Below, one piece after another: positions 32,461 through 44,160 of a stretch of DNA of 64,000 nucleotides. A program made the position numbers and the translations under genes. The notes under the pieces were generated by a model, which saw only the letters and a list, made by a program, of their open reading frames with translations, did no database searches and was not told the DNA's origin. Source of the stretch: Siphonodentalium dalli (taxonomy: Eukaryota > Mollusca > Scaphopoda > Gadilida > Siphonodentaliidae); NCBI GenBank assembly GCA_032622095.1, contig CP136061.1, positions 91,675,845-91,739,844 of the forward strand, read 5' to 3'. The stretch's first letter is position 1, and the number at the start of each line of letters is the position of its first letter.

Positions 32461-33384
32461 GTTTATGTGCACTAATTTAATGCCACATCTAATATATAAG
32501 AGAGTCGGATATGTCTGTCCGTCTGTCTGTCTATCCGGATTTTTCTCCAGGCCCATTGACCGATTTCAACCAAATTTGGTGTGGTGACTCAGGTTACACT
32601 GGCGGAGGTTATAACGGCGTTATTTTTTTCCAAATTTTGATTCAAACAAATTTAATTTAAAAAAATTGAAACACAGTTGTCTGTTAATTTGAGCAACGAG
32701 TTCAATCTGAAAAACAATAATTTGTTTTTAATCAAACTGTTTAAACGATCAACATGTGCGCAAAGCAGGTTCCTACGACGTTGAATAAAGAACCCCGAAT
32801 TGAGCCTCTTTCAGCTAATAATTATATATTAGTGTAACCGTGGTTGTTCTATTTTCGATCGGGTGATGCTTTCAGGTACAGTTGTTGGGGGGACCTTGTA
32901 CGGACATTGTTGTATACTTTTAGCATAGACCCCTGCGTACCGATATGATTCGGTGCGATTCGGAATATTTCGTCTCATTTAATTCTAATTGAAATCGGCT
33001 GCTCTGATTCGAATTTTATCGAATCTTTTCCATCACGCGTGTGCATCCCCATTGTTAAGCCAATCGGGACTCCGGTATTCCAGGGATAGAGGGTCTCCGT
33101 TGGGGGTGTATACCTTGGAATTTCCAACAGCACCTAAACTAAAATGTTTTGCTTGTTTTTGTAATTCAATTTGCACACACCCCCTCACTGGGCTCTGATT
33201 TCTTCCTACCTAGTACCTCACAGGCCCGATGATAAGCTAATCTGAATTCTGAATTGACCAGCAGACCTTGAATGACCACGGGTATCGACGGTACATAATC
33301 CACTGAGCCGACCATTGTTCGGCCCATGAAGACGGAGTACATTGTGAGATCTGAATATGAAAATTGCAAAATCATAACATCTAG
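32461..33384. other. Gene-less stretch with a dispersed-repeat fragment
   Basis: 32,500-32,600 has a (TCTG)n tract followed by CCGGATTTTTCTCCAGGCCC and ACCGATTTCAACCAAATTTG, a layout like that of dispersed repeats in invertebrate genomes. No gene seen in the remainder. Confidence 0.4.
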
Positions 33385-33845
33385 TTCTCTAACTCGGTTG
33401 TATATTGTGTTTGTCGGTGAACGCTCATGAAGTGTTAGGTGAGTGTCTAACAGTTGGGAGTATATTTTGTTTGTTGGTGAACGTCAATACCTTGTGGGTG
33501 GATTTTGTTTGGTGTATATGTTGCTTGACGGTGAACATTAATGACGTGCACTGTGTTGGTGGTTTTCTAACATGTTGGTGTATTTTGTGTGATTGCGAAC
33601 ATTAATGAAGTTGACTGTCTAACATTTTGGCGCATATTTTTAATTCACGGTGAACGTTAATGAAGTTTTGGGTGGGTGTCTAAAATTCGGGATCACATTT
33701 TGTTTTCGTTAGCAATGAAGATGTTTGTGGGTTTGTAACAATTGGCTGTATTTTATGTTTGCTAGTGTACGTTCGTGAAGTTTTGGGTAGGCGTTTTGAA
33801 GTTTTGGTTGGGCGTCATGTTGGGTGTATATCTGTTTGCATGTTC
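33385..33845 (+). repeat. Degenerate ~62 bp minisatellite, about 7 units
   Basis: Variants of GGTGAACGTTAATGAAGTTT, GGGTGGGTGTCTAACA and GTATATTTTGTTTG alternate across the stretch. Divergence is high, so the array is old. Confidence 0.75.
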
Positions 33846-34521
33846 TGGGCAGTACACTAAAAACTGCAATGGTGAAAAATACAAACAAACACATACAACA
33901 AAGTTTTATTCTTTGTCAACTAATCCTGATGCTATGTGATATGTTGTCAACGACTAACTATGAAAACAGATGACGACTATGATCATGATGATGATATCAG
34001 AAGATAGTGGCGATTTTACTGGTGATGCTATAAATTCGAAGCTAAACGACCCCTCCCTCGGAATGAAGTCAACGCATCTGCGCTACTGCGTGGATTACGA
34101 AATATAATATTTAAGAATAATGACTAACATCGATAGGTGATGATAAGATGATGTAATGTAAAATAGTTCAAAATCCGAATAATATAAAGTTAATACGCAT
34201 GATACGATTTATATTAGTACTGTCAATTAATATCCACATCTCAGAGCAAAATAGTGTCGCGTTTCCGTTTTATGTACCATGATTTAAACATGTCAACAGG
34301 CCATACATACATGGAAATTCCATTATTTCTATGGATAAAGAATATTTTAATTTCCATGAAATACGTCTACTTTAGCGTTACCAAATGACGTACTGTAAAT
34401 GACGTTGCATATCGACACGTGGTCGAAATACTCCAGAAATATATCGCAGCAGTGTATCAATCGCCTTTCCGTCCATCCATAATAAATCTACACCGTTCCT
34501 GACGCAGGAAATAGACATAAC
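33846..34521. other. No feature recognised
   Basis: AT-rich with a short (GATGAT)n patch near 33,975. Confidence 0.4.
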
Positions 34522-34672
34522 ACAACGCGCATCTTAATTGAGAATCTTTTATGGAATGAGTTGCGGATGGCGCAAGGATATATTTCGCGAGAGCGTAGCT
34601 AGAGCGAAATATAACTTTGCGCCGTCCGCAACAAGTTCGATAAAAGATTCGAGATTATGATGCAAGTTGTGT
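34522..34672. repeat. ~150 bp imperfect foldback
   Basis: Arms GAATCTTTTATGGAATGAGT + TGCGGATGGCGCAAG and their complements (CTTTGCGCCGTCCGCAAC, GATAAAAGATTC) surround an apex near 34,598. Confidence 0.75.
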
Positions 34673-35221
34673 GCTGTATTTATTCTACACCGTTCAGTCA
34701 GATAAGTTCAATCCACGAATGTCACCTCCACTGTTACTATAGCTACCTTTATTGTGATTTAAGTCTGACAAATAACCAGTAATTATGGGGGGATCACTGG
34801 AAGCGGATGATCGACGTAATGTACGTCATCTTTCTTGGCGTCAACGTCAACAAGAATAGTTCAGGCTTGTATTCCATTAGAGGTATATACTAATATGTAT
34901 TCAATGGCTGGGATTCCGTTGAATGCATGTGCCTCACGTCGATGGGTGTGGAATAACAGATATTACACAATGAAAAGTGTAAAGGATTCTACATTGTGTT
35001 TCGTGTACCTCCATAACAACATAATTTATCCAATTCCATGCTCCTTTGTAAATAAAAGTTTATCCTCTTAGGTTGTTTGGTTTATTTTGGGGGTTATTTT
35101 CGTTCATATAAGGCAATAAACGTGGTCACAAACATTGAAGTATGTATTTGGGTTTCCAGCAACATGATAAAAACACTACCGTCATTACATTGTCACGCAT
35201 ACAACCTTCCCTTTGCATGGG
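34673..35221. other. No feature recognised
   Basis: No coding motif or repeat found. Confidence 0.35.
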
Positions 35222-35548
35222 TCACAGATCTGCTCTGATCGAAGTTAGAACCTGCCTCGATATCGCTGGAATCGTGATAGAGTTGGCGCCATGCCCCTTG
35301 TTAACTGAACAACTGTGAGCTCCAGAGAAGCTTGAATAATAAACAAAATCGCTTCCGTATAAACTCAGGCAAGAGGCCATAATGTCCCCGTTGGATGGGG
35401 TCTCCAACGTAGAATTTCTAATTGTACACCCCACACTTTGAACAATATTCAATTCATCAAGACTACCTTGGGTTGGAATCTTTCTACAGCTACCGTTAGT
35501 GTTTAACTGTTGAATTTTCCAACCCGAAATTGTCCAACTGATGGCCAA
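35222..35548 (-). CDS. Unrecognised Cys-containing open frame, possible exon
   Basis: A 108-codon frame with four to five spaced cysteines and phrases such as ASCLSLYGSDFVYYSS and HSCSVNKGHG. The spacing faintly recalls secreted PAN/apple-like modules, but I cannot match the family and see no convincing signal peptide. It could be an exon, a decayed gene or a chance frame. Confidence 0.2.
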   Translation of the reverse strand: MAISWTISGWKIQQLNTNGSCRKIPTQGSLDELNIVQSVGCTIRNSTLETPSNGDIMASCLSLYGSDFVYYSSFSGAHSCSVNKGHGANSITIPAISRQVLTSIRADL

Positions 35549-36155
35549 AAGTTAAAAACAAAACGTTTGCTTTAAAAACAACAAATGACCCACTTAGTAC
35601 TGGTTGGTGCATCGGGGGGGGGGGGGGGGGTATGGAATTTTGTGTTTAGGCATCTAAGCTGATTTTAACTTTTCGACCCTTGTTGTTACCCAACCACCCC
35701 CGATTCAAATTTGTTTTTCCGTTTCGGCAGTTTTTCCCGACCATTTTTGGACACCCACCCCCTTTTAACACTAAAACAGAGGGGGAAAATTCACTGTAAA
35801 CAGCTGTATATAAATTTATGTGCATACTATTTGTCATGGATGTTAACATTGACATGTAAATAGAAACGAGTCATTTTGGGGTCATTCGGCCAAAAAAATA
35901 TGGCTGCCAGCGGCCATCTTGGATTTCAAAATTTGCAATAATATACAACACGATAAGTGCTTGCAGTCAGTGTATCAGTTAGAATGACATTCTACGGTGT
36001 TTTAAACCAAACTGATTGAAAAAACAGTAAAAAAAAACTTGCAGGAAAAAACATTTTGAGTTGCTGAAAAATTGATTGTTGGTCCCAACGACCACCACCC
36101 ACCCCGGCATACGTGCCCGGAAAAATACCCCCCCCCCGGGTCCATGTGAAGTTAA
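35549..36155. other. Homopolymer-rich stretch, no gene
   Basis: G18 run at about 35,613-35,630, C-rich runs near 35,745 and 36,128. No coding motif. Confidence 0.5.
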
Positions 36156-36420
36156 AGTGGATATCACATAATGTTTTCAGTTATCCAGTTATCCCCCATG
36201 GGAATCGATTACTCATGGGTTGGTAAAGAATTACTTCCCCTCGTTGTGTTATTGTACACGCATGCGCACACTCTTTGTTTTAAGGCCTACTCCGGTTCCA
36301 GTCCAATTAAAAGGTGCCCGCGGAGTGTTATGTTGCGTAATCTCCATTGTTTCTCAATAAATATGAATGAAATTTTCAATGTATGTCCGTGTTGGGGTGG
36401 AAGCTTATGTGTTAAATCAG
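36156..36420 (+). repeat. Dispersed repeat, copy 1
   Basis: Shares AAAGTGGATATCA, TTATCCCCCATGGGAATCGA, GCGCATGCGCACAC-like sequence and CGGAGTGTTATGTTGCG with 37,471-37,765. Confidence 0.8.
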
Positions 36421-37470
36421 GCTGAATCGGGATAAAATTAGTTTTTGACCAGCTGTTTGGACATTTCCTGTGATTTTTTCAGTCTTGTTGAACTTAACTT
36501 TTTACAGGTGATTTCTAAAGGTATTTAGGTAGGATCACAGTCACGGTGGATAGTGGATATGGATTAAATATGAGTGAGGAAACGGAACAGTACAATATAC
36601 ACTAACACTCATGGAAAAGCTTGATCAAGTCAATTGAAATGAGAGTTTGGAGGTGGGTCCCACAAACCTGGACATGAAAATATGTTTTTGCACGAAGGAG
36701 TGGGGGTGGGGTGGTGGATATACACAGTGGTGGTGCTGCTGCTGCTGTTGCAAAAAAAATCAGCAAAGTGTTTCCTGACTCCATGTTATCACGGATATTA
36801 AAACTTTGTCATCAGGTACCTCTGACATGACGGGTTCTCCGAAGATGAATGTGTTTTCGTTCACCGAATGAGAAACATTTCTTGGAAACTCATTGTAAAT
36901 AATTAGTTGCCGACACAGATCCGCTTACCTGACAGGCGACATGATGATTTATGCTCAACTCCCAATGGGATTGTCTGTGCCTGCACATCCGGATTCCGTA
37001 TGCGTGGGACAGCACATCCGGATTCCATATAATGCAGTAAGATAACACGTTTTCAGTGAGCCATTTATCAAAAAGACGCTTCGTTTTCGATTTCGTTGCA
37101 ACCCCCTCCCCGCCGTTTTCATTTATATAATTATACCACACTGTATGTCCCGCGTCTTCCGCTGTGTCACAGTGATAATAATAGCCGGTTATAAAGTGTG
37201 TCTCCAAACTTCAAAGGTTGAGTCGGTTCGAGACCGGGATGGGGGAGGGGAGGGGCACGGTTACCAAAATTTATCAAAACTATTTGTTATCGCCGATTTC
37301 CACCAAATTTACGTACTCTTACCAATGATACTGATGTCGGTATATCTTTCTGAATAGAACAGTGTACATAACCATAACTAATGCGCGCATATATTGAAAT
37401 CAACAGTTTAAAACTAACATGCTTCTCCGATAATCTGTTCAATTTCCGTGACGGAAAAAACCCACAAATT
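36421..37470. other. Between two dispersed-repeat copies, no gene
   Basis: Contains a (GCT)n-like patch near 36,735 and, at 37,235-37,330, a diverged relative of the ~290 bp repeat of 5.8 kb (G-rich tract then CGCCGATTTCCACCAAATTT). Confidence 0.45.
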
Positions 37471-37765
37471 TAAAGTGGATATCATATATCTTTTTTCAGT
37501 TATCCCCCATGGGAATCGATTACTCTTGGTTTGATATAGAATTACTTCCCCTCGTCAAGTTATTTTATGCGCATGCGCACACAAAGGTATTTGGCACAGT
37601 TGACCCCACCACCCCATAGACATATATATATATTAGTCTTTGTGGTGGTGGGGTCTGTTGGACCAAAGGTGATTAAAAGGTGAAAGCGGAGTGTTATGTT
37701 GCGTTTTCTATATTGTTTCTCAATATATATGAATGAAATGTTCAATGTATGTCCGTGTTGGGATT
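37471..37765 (+). repeat. Dispersed repeat, copy 2
   Basis: About 1.3 kb downstream of copy 1 in the same orientation, with an inserted inverted pair GACCCCACCACCCCATAGAC / GTGGTGGTGGGGTC at 37,603-37,658. A weaker third copy of its last part follows at 37,810-37,960. Confidence 0.8.
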
Positions 37766-38223
37766 GTTTGAATTAAACACAAAATCACTAATTTATTGAT
37801 TGTATTGCACTTTTGAAATGTTTCTTGATGGATATGAATGGAATTTGGAATGTTTTTCCGCATTGGGTTATGGTATACATCAACGTTTAATTTTTTTTCA
37901 ATAAATTAGGAACAAATTAAGAATTTGTTGATATTATTGAACTTTTCGGTTCTGGAACACGACCGGCTCCAATTAAAGGGTGTAAGGGGTTTACTATTGT
38001 GATGAACGTGTATGGGTAATCGGATTACTGGACCTAATTGGCAACGCTATGCTATACAAACTTCGAGATTCACATCGGGAAAATATAACCGACGACTAGG
38101 AAACACCGGACACTGGGTCATTTCTGTGCTATATGCAATGCCAATAATGCACAACTTTTAGTCAGTGTTTCGATAACGATTTGTACGCATCATTAGAAAT
38201 ACAACAACATATTATAAAAACAC

Positions 38224-39354
38224 AATGCATACAGGGATGTGGCTAGAGGGGGGTGTGGGGGGTGTCTCACCCCCAACTTTGGTCAAAATTTTCAACAGTT
38301 GGAAATTTCATTTCACACCAACAATGGGTTGAAAATGTTCTTGTCGTTTGATTTTCAAACAATTTATTGGGGGGAATTAATTGTTTTTGGACCAATATTT
38401 GCATATTTTCCTATTTTTTGTCAAAATTTTGGACTGAAATGGTCATCAGTTGGAAATTTTCCAACCTTACGGGGGTGACAGGTTGGAAAGCTTGTGTCCT
38501 GGTCCTCCCCAGTGGCTAGTCAAAACTGCTACTAAATTTAAGAAAACAATATTGTCATACATTTGGTCAACATTGTCATTGGAATTGTCATCATTTGGAA
38601 ATTTTCCAACCTAAGTGGGGGGTGTCAGGTTTGAAATTTCCAACTGTAAGAAGACTTGAGGCTAGTCTAGATGCTAGGATTTTGCGATCTTCTTGTTCAG
38701 ATTTCAAAATATTCGAACACCGGGCCGAACCATGGTCGGTCCGGTGTGTCACTGTCTCTCCCCGTGACCAATACAAAACTGCTAATTAGTTTAACAAAAC
38801 AATAGTTTGCGGACTGAAATTGTCATCAGTTGGAGAATTTTCCAACCTAAGAGGGAGTATGAGGTTTGAAATTTCCAAAACTAGGGAAGCTTGAGTTGAG
38901 GCCAGTCTAGATGCTAGGATTTGCGATTTTCTTGTATAGTTTTCCAAATTTTCTCACACCGGGCTGAACAAACGTGGACGGACACAATGGCCAGGTGTCT
39001 TACCCGTAGCCGTGTGCATTTGTCTGGAGTAGGCTACTAGGTGTTAGGATTTATGCAATTCTCAGGTTAAAGTATCTGATTTTCTTATACCGGGCATATA
39101 GAACAACATAGTTTATGAATACATAGAATATTAGGCCTGAGGACTGATGTGCAAGGGGGGTGCAAATGGAATTATGCAAAACTTGTGTTTGGTCCGTGAT
39201 TCTGATTCAAGGGAGGGGGTGCAAATGGAATTATGCAAAACGTTGTGTTGGTGTGATTCCGACTCAAGGGGGGGGGGGGTGCAGTTGGAATTTTCCAAGG
39301 TTGACACCCCCCCCCCCCCAACGGAGACCCTCTAGCCACATCCCTGAATGCATA
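38224..39354. mobile_element. Non-autonomous hAT element with 8 bp TSD
   Basis: The element spans 38,232-39,346 (1,115 bp). Its ends are CAGGGATGTGGCTAGAGG and the exact inverse CCTCTAGCCACATCCCTG. It is bracketed by the perfect 8 bp duplication AATGCATA (38,224-38,231 and 39,347-39,354). CAGGG ends and an 8 bp TSD are hAT signatures. Inside are two ~235 bp direct repeats (around 38,580 and 38,815, sharing GTCTAGATGCTAGGATT) and three ~60 bp repeats (GTGCAAATGGAATTATGCAA). No transposase frame. Confidence 0.9.
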
Positions 39355-39697
39355 TGCCACACGTACAACATCAAAACAGCAAAAAAAATTCGTTGATTCT
39401 GGCATATCTATTTCCTATAGCTTTCGTAGTGTAATTTTGCATCACCATTCGCTAAGACTGTGATTAAGAATTATGATCAGCAGATGGGCCATTTTCCGGA
39501 AAACATAGGACTGACCATACTCGTCAAAAACAAACTTACAGATCGCGCTAACTTTAATTTCCCCAGAAAGTAGAAGAGTATGAAAATCCGAGATGGCGTC
39601 AAATATGGCGCCCACTTGCTATGTGAACGGATATACATGTACGAGATATGTTCACCATTCACCAATCTTATCAATTTGTGAAATAACAGATGGACAC
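39355..39697. other. No feature recognised
   Basis: AT-rich sequence with no repeat or coding motif that I can support. Confidence 0.35.
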
Positions 39698-40217
39698 TTA
39701 AAGGCACGGGCGGCGTTCGTTGCAGGATATTTATATTTGTTCAAATCGCCATCAGAAGGAACACCAAAATATATACATTTCCGCTCATATGCCAAACATA
39801 ATCAGAGCGTAAATAGTATATTGTCGCCAAGATGTACGATGCTGTACGTAAACAAGAACCTGCTCGCGTTACAGAAGTTGTGCTTCTGTTTACACAACAC
39901 GGCGCAATTATATTGGTTAATCACACAAAAATGATATAAACGCTCTTTATTATTTCCATATCAGGAAAAGAGTAACAAATAACGCTCTTTAAGTTTACCA
40001 TATCAGGATCTAAACAAAATCCAGGAAATGTAACTGTTTTTCTTTTGTTTACATAACAAAGGGGACAAATTTAAAATAACATACTTTTTATCCATATTAG
40101 TGATTGGCATAATAACAAAGTTTGTCTATATCTTACTATTCCTTCTATTTATGGCGGTTTTGGACTGAGGTGAATATTTTAGCAGCATACCCACCGCCAC
40201 CGCCGCCCGTATCTTAA
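39698..40217 (+). mobile_element. 520 bp MITE family M, copy A
   Basis: Inverted ends TTAAAGGCACGGGCGGCGTT and CACCGCCGCCCGTATCTTAA. Internal landmarks are CATATGCCAAACATAATCAG, ATATAAACGCTCTTTATTAT and TTTATGGCGGTTTT. Other copies lie at 47,395-47,613, 53,893-54,382 (reversed) and 57,283-57,810. It has no coding capacity. Confidence 0.88.
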
Positions 40218-40448
40218 CCACAAACAAACAAACAAAATTAATCACAGCATTTGGAAGTATTCAGAAACCGTTCCAATGGTTTCACCTTCTTGAAAGTAAG
40301 CTCATGTTGAACTTATTTTAAAAGAACAACACTAGAGCTCTCTATGAACCTACACGGACTTGCATGCACCAGATGTACGTTCTTTATAATGTGTGTTCAT
40401 TGCGCCCCGTGCCATAAAACGAAATAACTATGGCTTATTTCAGAATCA

Positions 40449-40943
40449 AATATGAACATATGTGTCCAATATGAACCTATGTGTCTAATATGAACCTATG
40501 TGTCAAATACGAACCTATGTGTCCAATATGAACCTATGTGTCCAATATGAACCTATGTGTCCAATATGAACCTATGTGTCCAATATGAACCTACATGTAT
40601 GTGTCCAATATGAAGCTATGTGTCCAATATGAATATATGTGTCCAATATTGAACATATGTGTCCAATATGAACATATGTGTCCAATATGAACCTGTGTGT
40701 CCAATGTGAACCTATGTGTCCAATATGAACCTATGTGTCCAATATGAACCTATGTGTCCAATATGAACATATGTGTCCAATATGAACCTATGTGTCCAAT
40801 ATGAACCTATGTGTCCAATATGAACCTATGTGTCCAATATGAACATATGTGTCCAATATGAACCTATGTGTTTAATATGCACATATGTGTCCAATATGAA
40901 CCTATGTGTCCAATATGAACCTATGTGTCCAATAGGAACCTAT
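40449..40943 (+). repeat. 19 bp minisatellite, about 26 copies
   Basis: Unit GAACCTATGTGTCCAATAT repeats head-to-tail with occasional CAT/CCT variants and one 9 bp insertion near 40,595. The unit is not a multiple of three, so frames through it are meaningless. Confidence 0.97.
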
Positions 40944-41639
40944 TTGCTCGAGAATATGTTGGATTTTTTTGGAGCGCAAATCGCCATCTGGCATATATGG
41001 TCAACTATATAGTATGTGTTGTCATGTGATAGAGCTGCCAAATACAGCACAACCAACACGGACACTAGAACATTTCTTCCCATTGCGAAGATTACTTTAA
41101 GGTGACGATATTGACGAAAAACAACAAACGAAAAAAGAATAACCCAAATTTTAGCAAAAGTTATGGTTCTCCTGTGTCTCTACTCTTATATACTCGAATT
41201 AGATAGATGGCTGTAAAAAAAATACCGACACCCTATACTGTAATTGGCGATTATATATCACATGAATTTGAGTGTAAATGTGGCACATAACCATTCATAA
41301 TGCGCATGTGCCATTTAAACTGTGATTATCTGTTTCGCACAATCGCCAGAGATTGATACTGTTCTAACCACCATTTCCACACACAAAATGAGTACTGGTG
41401 TCATTGAAATCATCAGAGCGCGTTCTATCTGCTGAGCGCAACTTGACTTGAAACATATTTTATTTGCAAAATATTCAAAAGGGATTGGGGCACAAGTATT
41501 TGCAACTTATGAAGCCCCTCTCCTAATACAATATTGTAACACACATGTGATCAAGATGACGGTACAAACTTATTTACATGGTTAGAAGTTATGGGAGATA
41601 TAGTGTGTAGCGCCTTCGAGAGATGATCCAACATGAGGT
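40944..41639. other. No feature recognised
   Basis: AT-rich sequence between the minisatellite and the LINE. No repeat or coding motif found. Confidence 0.35.
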
Positions 41640-44160
41640 TGCTTCTTATCTTTGAGAAAATTTGTATTTGAAGAATGTCACTACATTATTAATTTTGGAA
41701 TGATTGACAAGTGCCAATATATTATCTATTCTTAGTACTTTTATGTTAGTTGTAAAATATAATGGTACACTTGATTCGTTCTCTATTTTGTTATTGTTGT
41801 GCTCTGGAAGGCAATACAGATGATAAATCAGAATGAGATGTTTGAATGGGAGGTTTGAATGGGAGGTTTGTCCACTTGTGAGGTAAAAGTTGAAATTCCG
41901 GAAGCATGTATAGATTCGCAAATAAGATAAATATAATCACTAGGGGTCAAAACGCTTAGTCGCTGCAATATATTGCTGTGTGGTGGAAAATAGTTTCATA
42001 TTTTGTTGGGACGAGAGATAAGGTATTCCACACATGAGTTCTGAAATATGGCTTACTTTGAAATTTTCGCGGGCTAGTTTCTCAAAGAGAACTGAGCGCT
42101 CACGTTGGTACAATGGGCACATGAATAAATAGTGATAGGCGTCTTCAGATCGATTTCCACATGAGCATGCGGGGCTGTCAGCGATATAATTATTGAACAT
42201 ATCACATCGGAGTTCACTGCAAAAATTACGTATGCGACAATGAAAAATGTTGTATTTTCTGCGTCCAGCATAGAAATGCGGAGGGGGGGGGGGGGCTGAT
42301 TGTGGGATCTATATGATACAAGTTGGTTTTAAAGGTAGAAGATTGATCAGCATCGGTGATTACTTTGGGAAGCTTATTCCATTCTAACACCATCGCTGGA
42401 AAAAAAGACTGTTTGAAGTGTTCAGTATTGCAATAGTATGAGTAAAATTGACCGTGTCGTCTCCAATTATAATCTGCAACCTCGTGTGATCTGGGGGGAA
42501 GTGTATTGGCTAGATAAGTGGGGGCTAGATTATTGATTATTTTATAGAGTGCCTGCAGTTTATGTAGTTGACGTCGTTTATTGAGTGATGGCCATCCGAC
42601 CTCCTGTAATACCGTGTTGTCCGAAGCAGAACGGGTGATACCACTGACTATCCGTCCAGCGTCGACATGAAGCCAGTCAAGCTTCTCTAACATATAATTT
42701 GAGGCATTGTCCCAGACGGCGTCTGAATAATCAAATAAGGGTTAAATATATGTTTTGTAAATACTTTCAATGGTTTTCCGGTTGAGTTGATATTTAATCC
42801 GTCGGAGTTGAGACAGGCGTGATGCAATTCTTTTGACAGACCCTTCAATGTGTGCGTTCCATTTGAGATTTGATTGGAGTTCCAGACCTAAGTGTATATG
42901 CTTGTCCACGAAGTTGATTGAATTTCCTACGAAATTGAGGTTTGGTTTCACTGTTGAGGGCGCAACTAATGAAAATGACATGCCAACTGTTTTAGTTGGG
43001 TTGAAACTGACCAACCAGTTTAGGGACCACGCTGTAATTTTGTCTAAATCGCAGTTCATAGTATGTTCAAGTATATTAAGATCAAAGTGACTGTTCGCGA
43101 GGCAAGTATCGTCGGCATACATTCTCGTTATTGATTCAATACCGTCGGCTAAATCATTTATATAGACTAAGAACAAAAATGGCCCCATGATAGACCATTG
43201 TGGAACTCCCGCTGGGATAACCTCATATTTTGAAAATGTGTCATTGATTAGGACCCTCTGCGTCCGATTTTCTAGGTAGTTTTCTAGCCAATTTAAAATA
43301 TTTCCTTCTAATCCATAAGCATTTAATTTGTGTATCAGTCCCCTGTGCCAAACCCTCTCAAAGGCTTTGGAAATATCACAGAATATAGAACATGTAAGTA
43401 GTCCTTTGTCAAGGGATTGGCACAGGTTGTGATATAGGTCTAATAGTTGGTATGTTGTACTATGACCTGTGAGAAATCCTGACTGATGGAAGTATAAAAG
43501 TTAATTTTCAATGAAAAATTTACTAATCTGTTTCAAAACCACTTTCTCAAAAACTTTAGCCACACATGGTAGAAGGGAAATTGGTCGGTAATTTTTGGCT
43601 TCCGCTGGATCATCTTTTTTGAAAATCGGGATCACGTTTGCTGCTTTCCAGTACTCTGGGAATTTCTCTGAGTGATAGATTTCCTGAATAGAAGGACGAG
43701 TGGGTGAGCTATTGATTTTGCTGTTTCCCTGAGCATTCTAGCACTAATTCCATCATGGCCATGGGCTTTGTTAAGTTTAAAAGATTTGATGACTGATTCA
43801 ACCTCTGATTCTGTGAAAAACAAATCTGGCATGTTGTTTGCGGTGCGCTTCGGAAAATGAGGCAATTTATGATTGGTATCATTAATGGTAGACTTTGCAA
43901 TAAAGCTTTCGTTTATAATTTTTGCTTTGTCGACATCATCAATTGCATATATCTTACTGTTGGCAGTTATAGTGCCGGAAGAACTGTATAGTGGGGAATG
44001 TTTTTTGCTCGTTTCTCGTTTAATAGGTAATGTATTATTCTCCAAAAGTCTCGTGGGTTAGATGCTTCTCTAATTCGTTCTTACATATTTTCTTCAAATT
44101 TGATTTTCGCGTGCTTCTTCATGTTATTGACTTTGTTCCTTATGTTTTTATATTTTATAG
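41640..44160 (-). pseudogene. Decayed CR1/L2-like non-LTR retrotransposon (RT part)
   Basis: Read on the minus strand from 44,160: a linker, AHGHDGISARML (start of RT), NYRPISLLPCVAKVFEKVV (~43,560), FCDISKAFERVWH, GVPQ-S-MGPFLFLVYINDL, MYADDTCLA (motif C, ~43,110), then the thumb and a C-terminal zinc-knuckle-like CSCG-x9-H-x4-C (~42,155). Breaks: a stop in the sequence near 43,500, frame changes near 43,690 and 42,730, and another in the poly-G run at 42,282-42,295. No endonuclease domain is present, so it is 5'-truncated. RTs of this class copy their RNA at a nicked target. Family placement is approximate. Confidence 0.82.

Noticed and set aside
35613-35630. G18 run as a regulatory G-quadruplex
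   Set aside because: A plain homopolymer in a region with no gene; I see nothing linking it to a promoter.
40449-40943. CRISPR-like array
   Set aside because: Units are contiguous 19-mers without unique spacers, in a eukaryotic context with introns and LINEs.
40830-41012. 60-codon frame through the 19 bp repeat
   Set aside because: The unit length is not divisible by three; the frame is chance.
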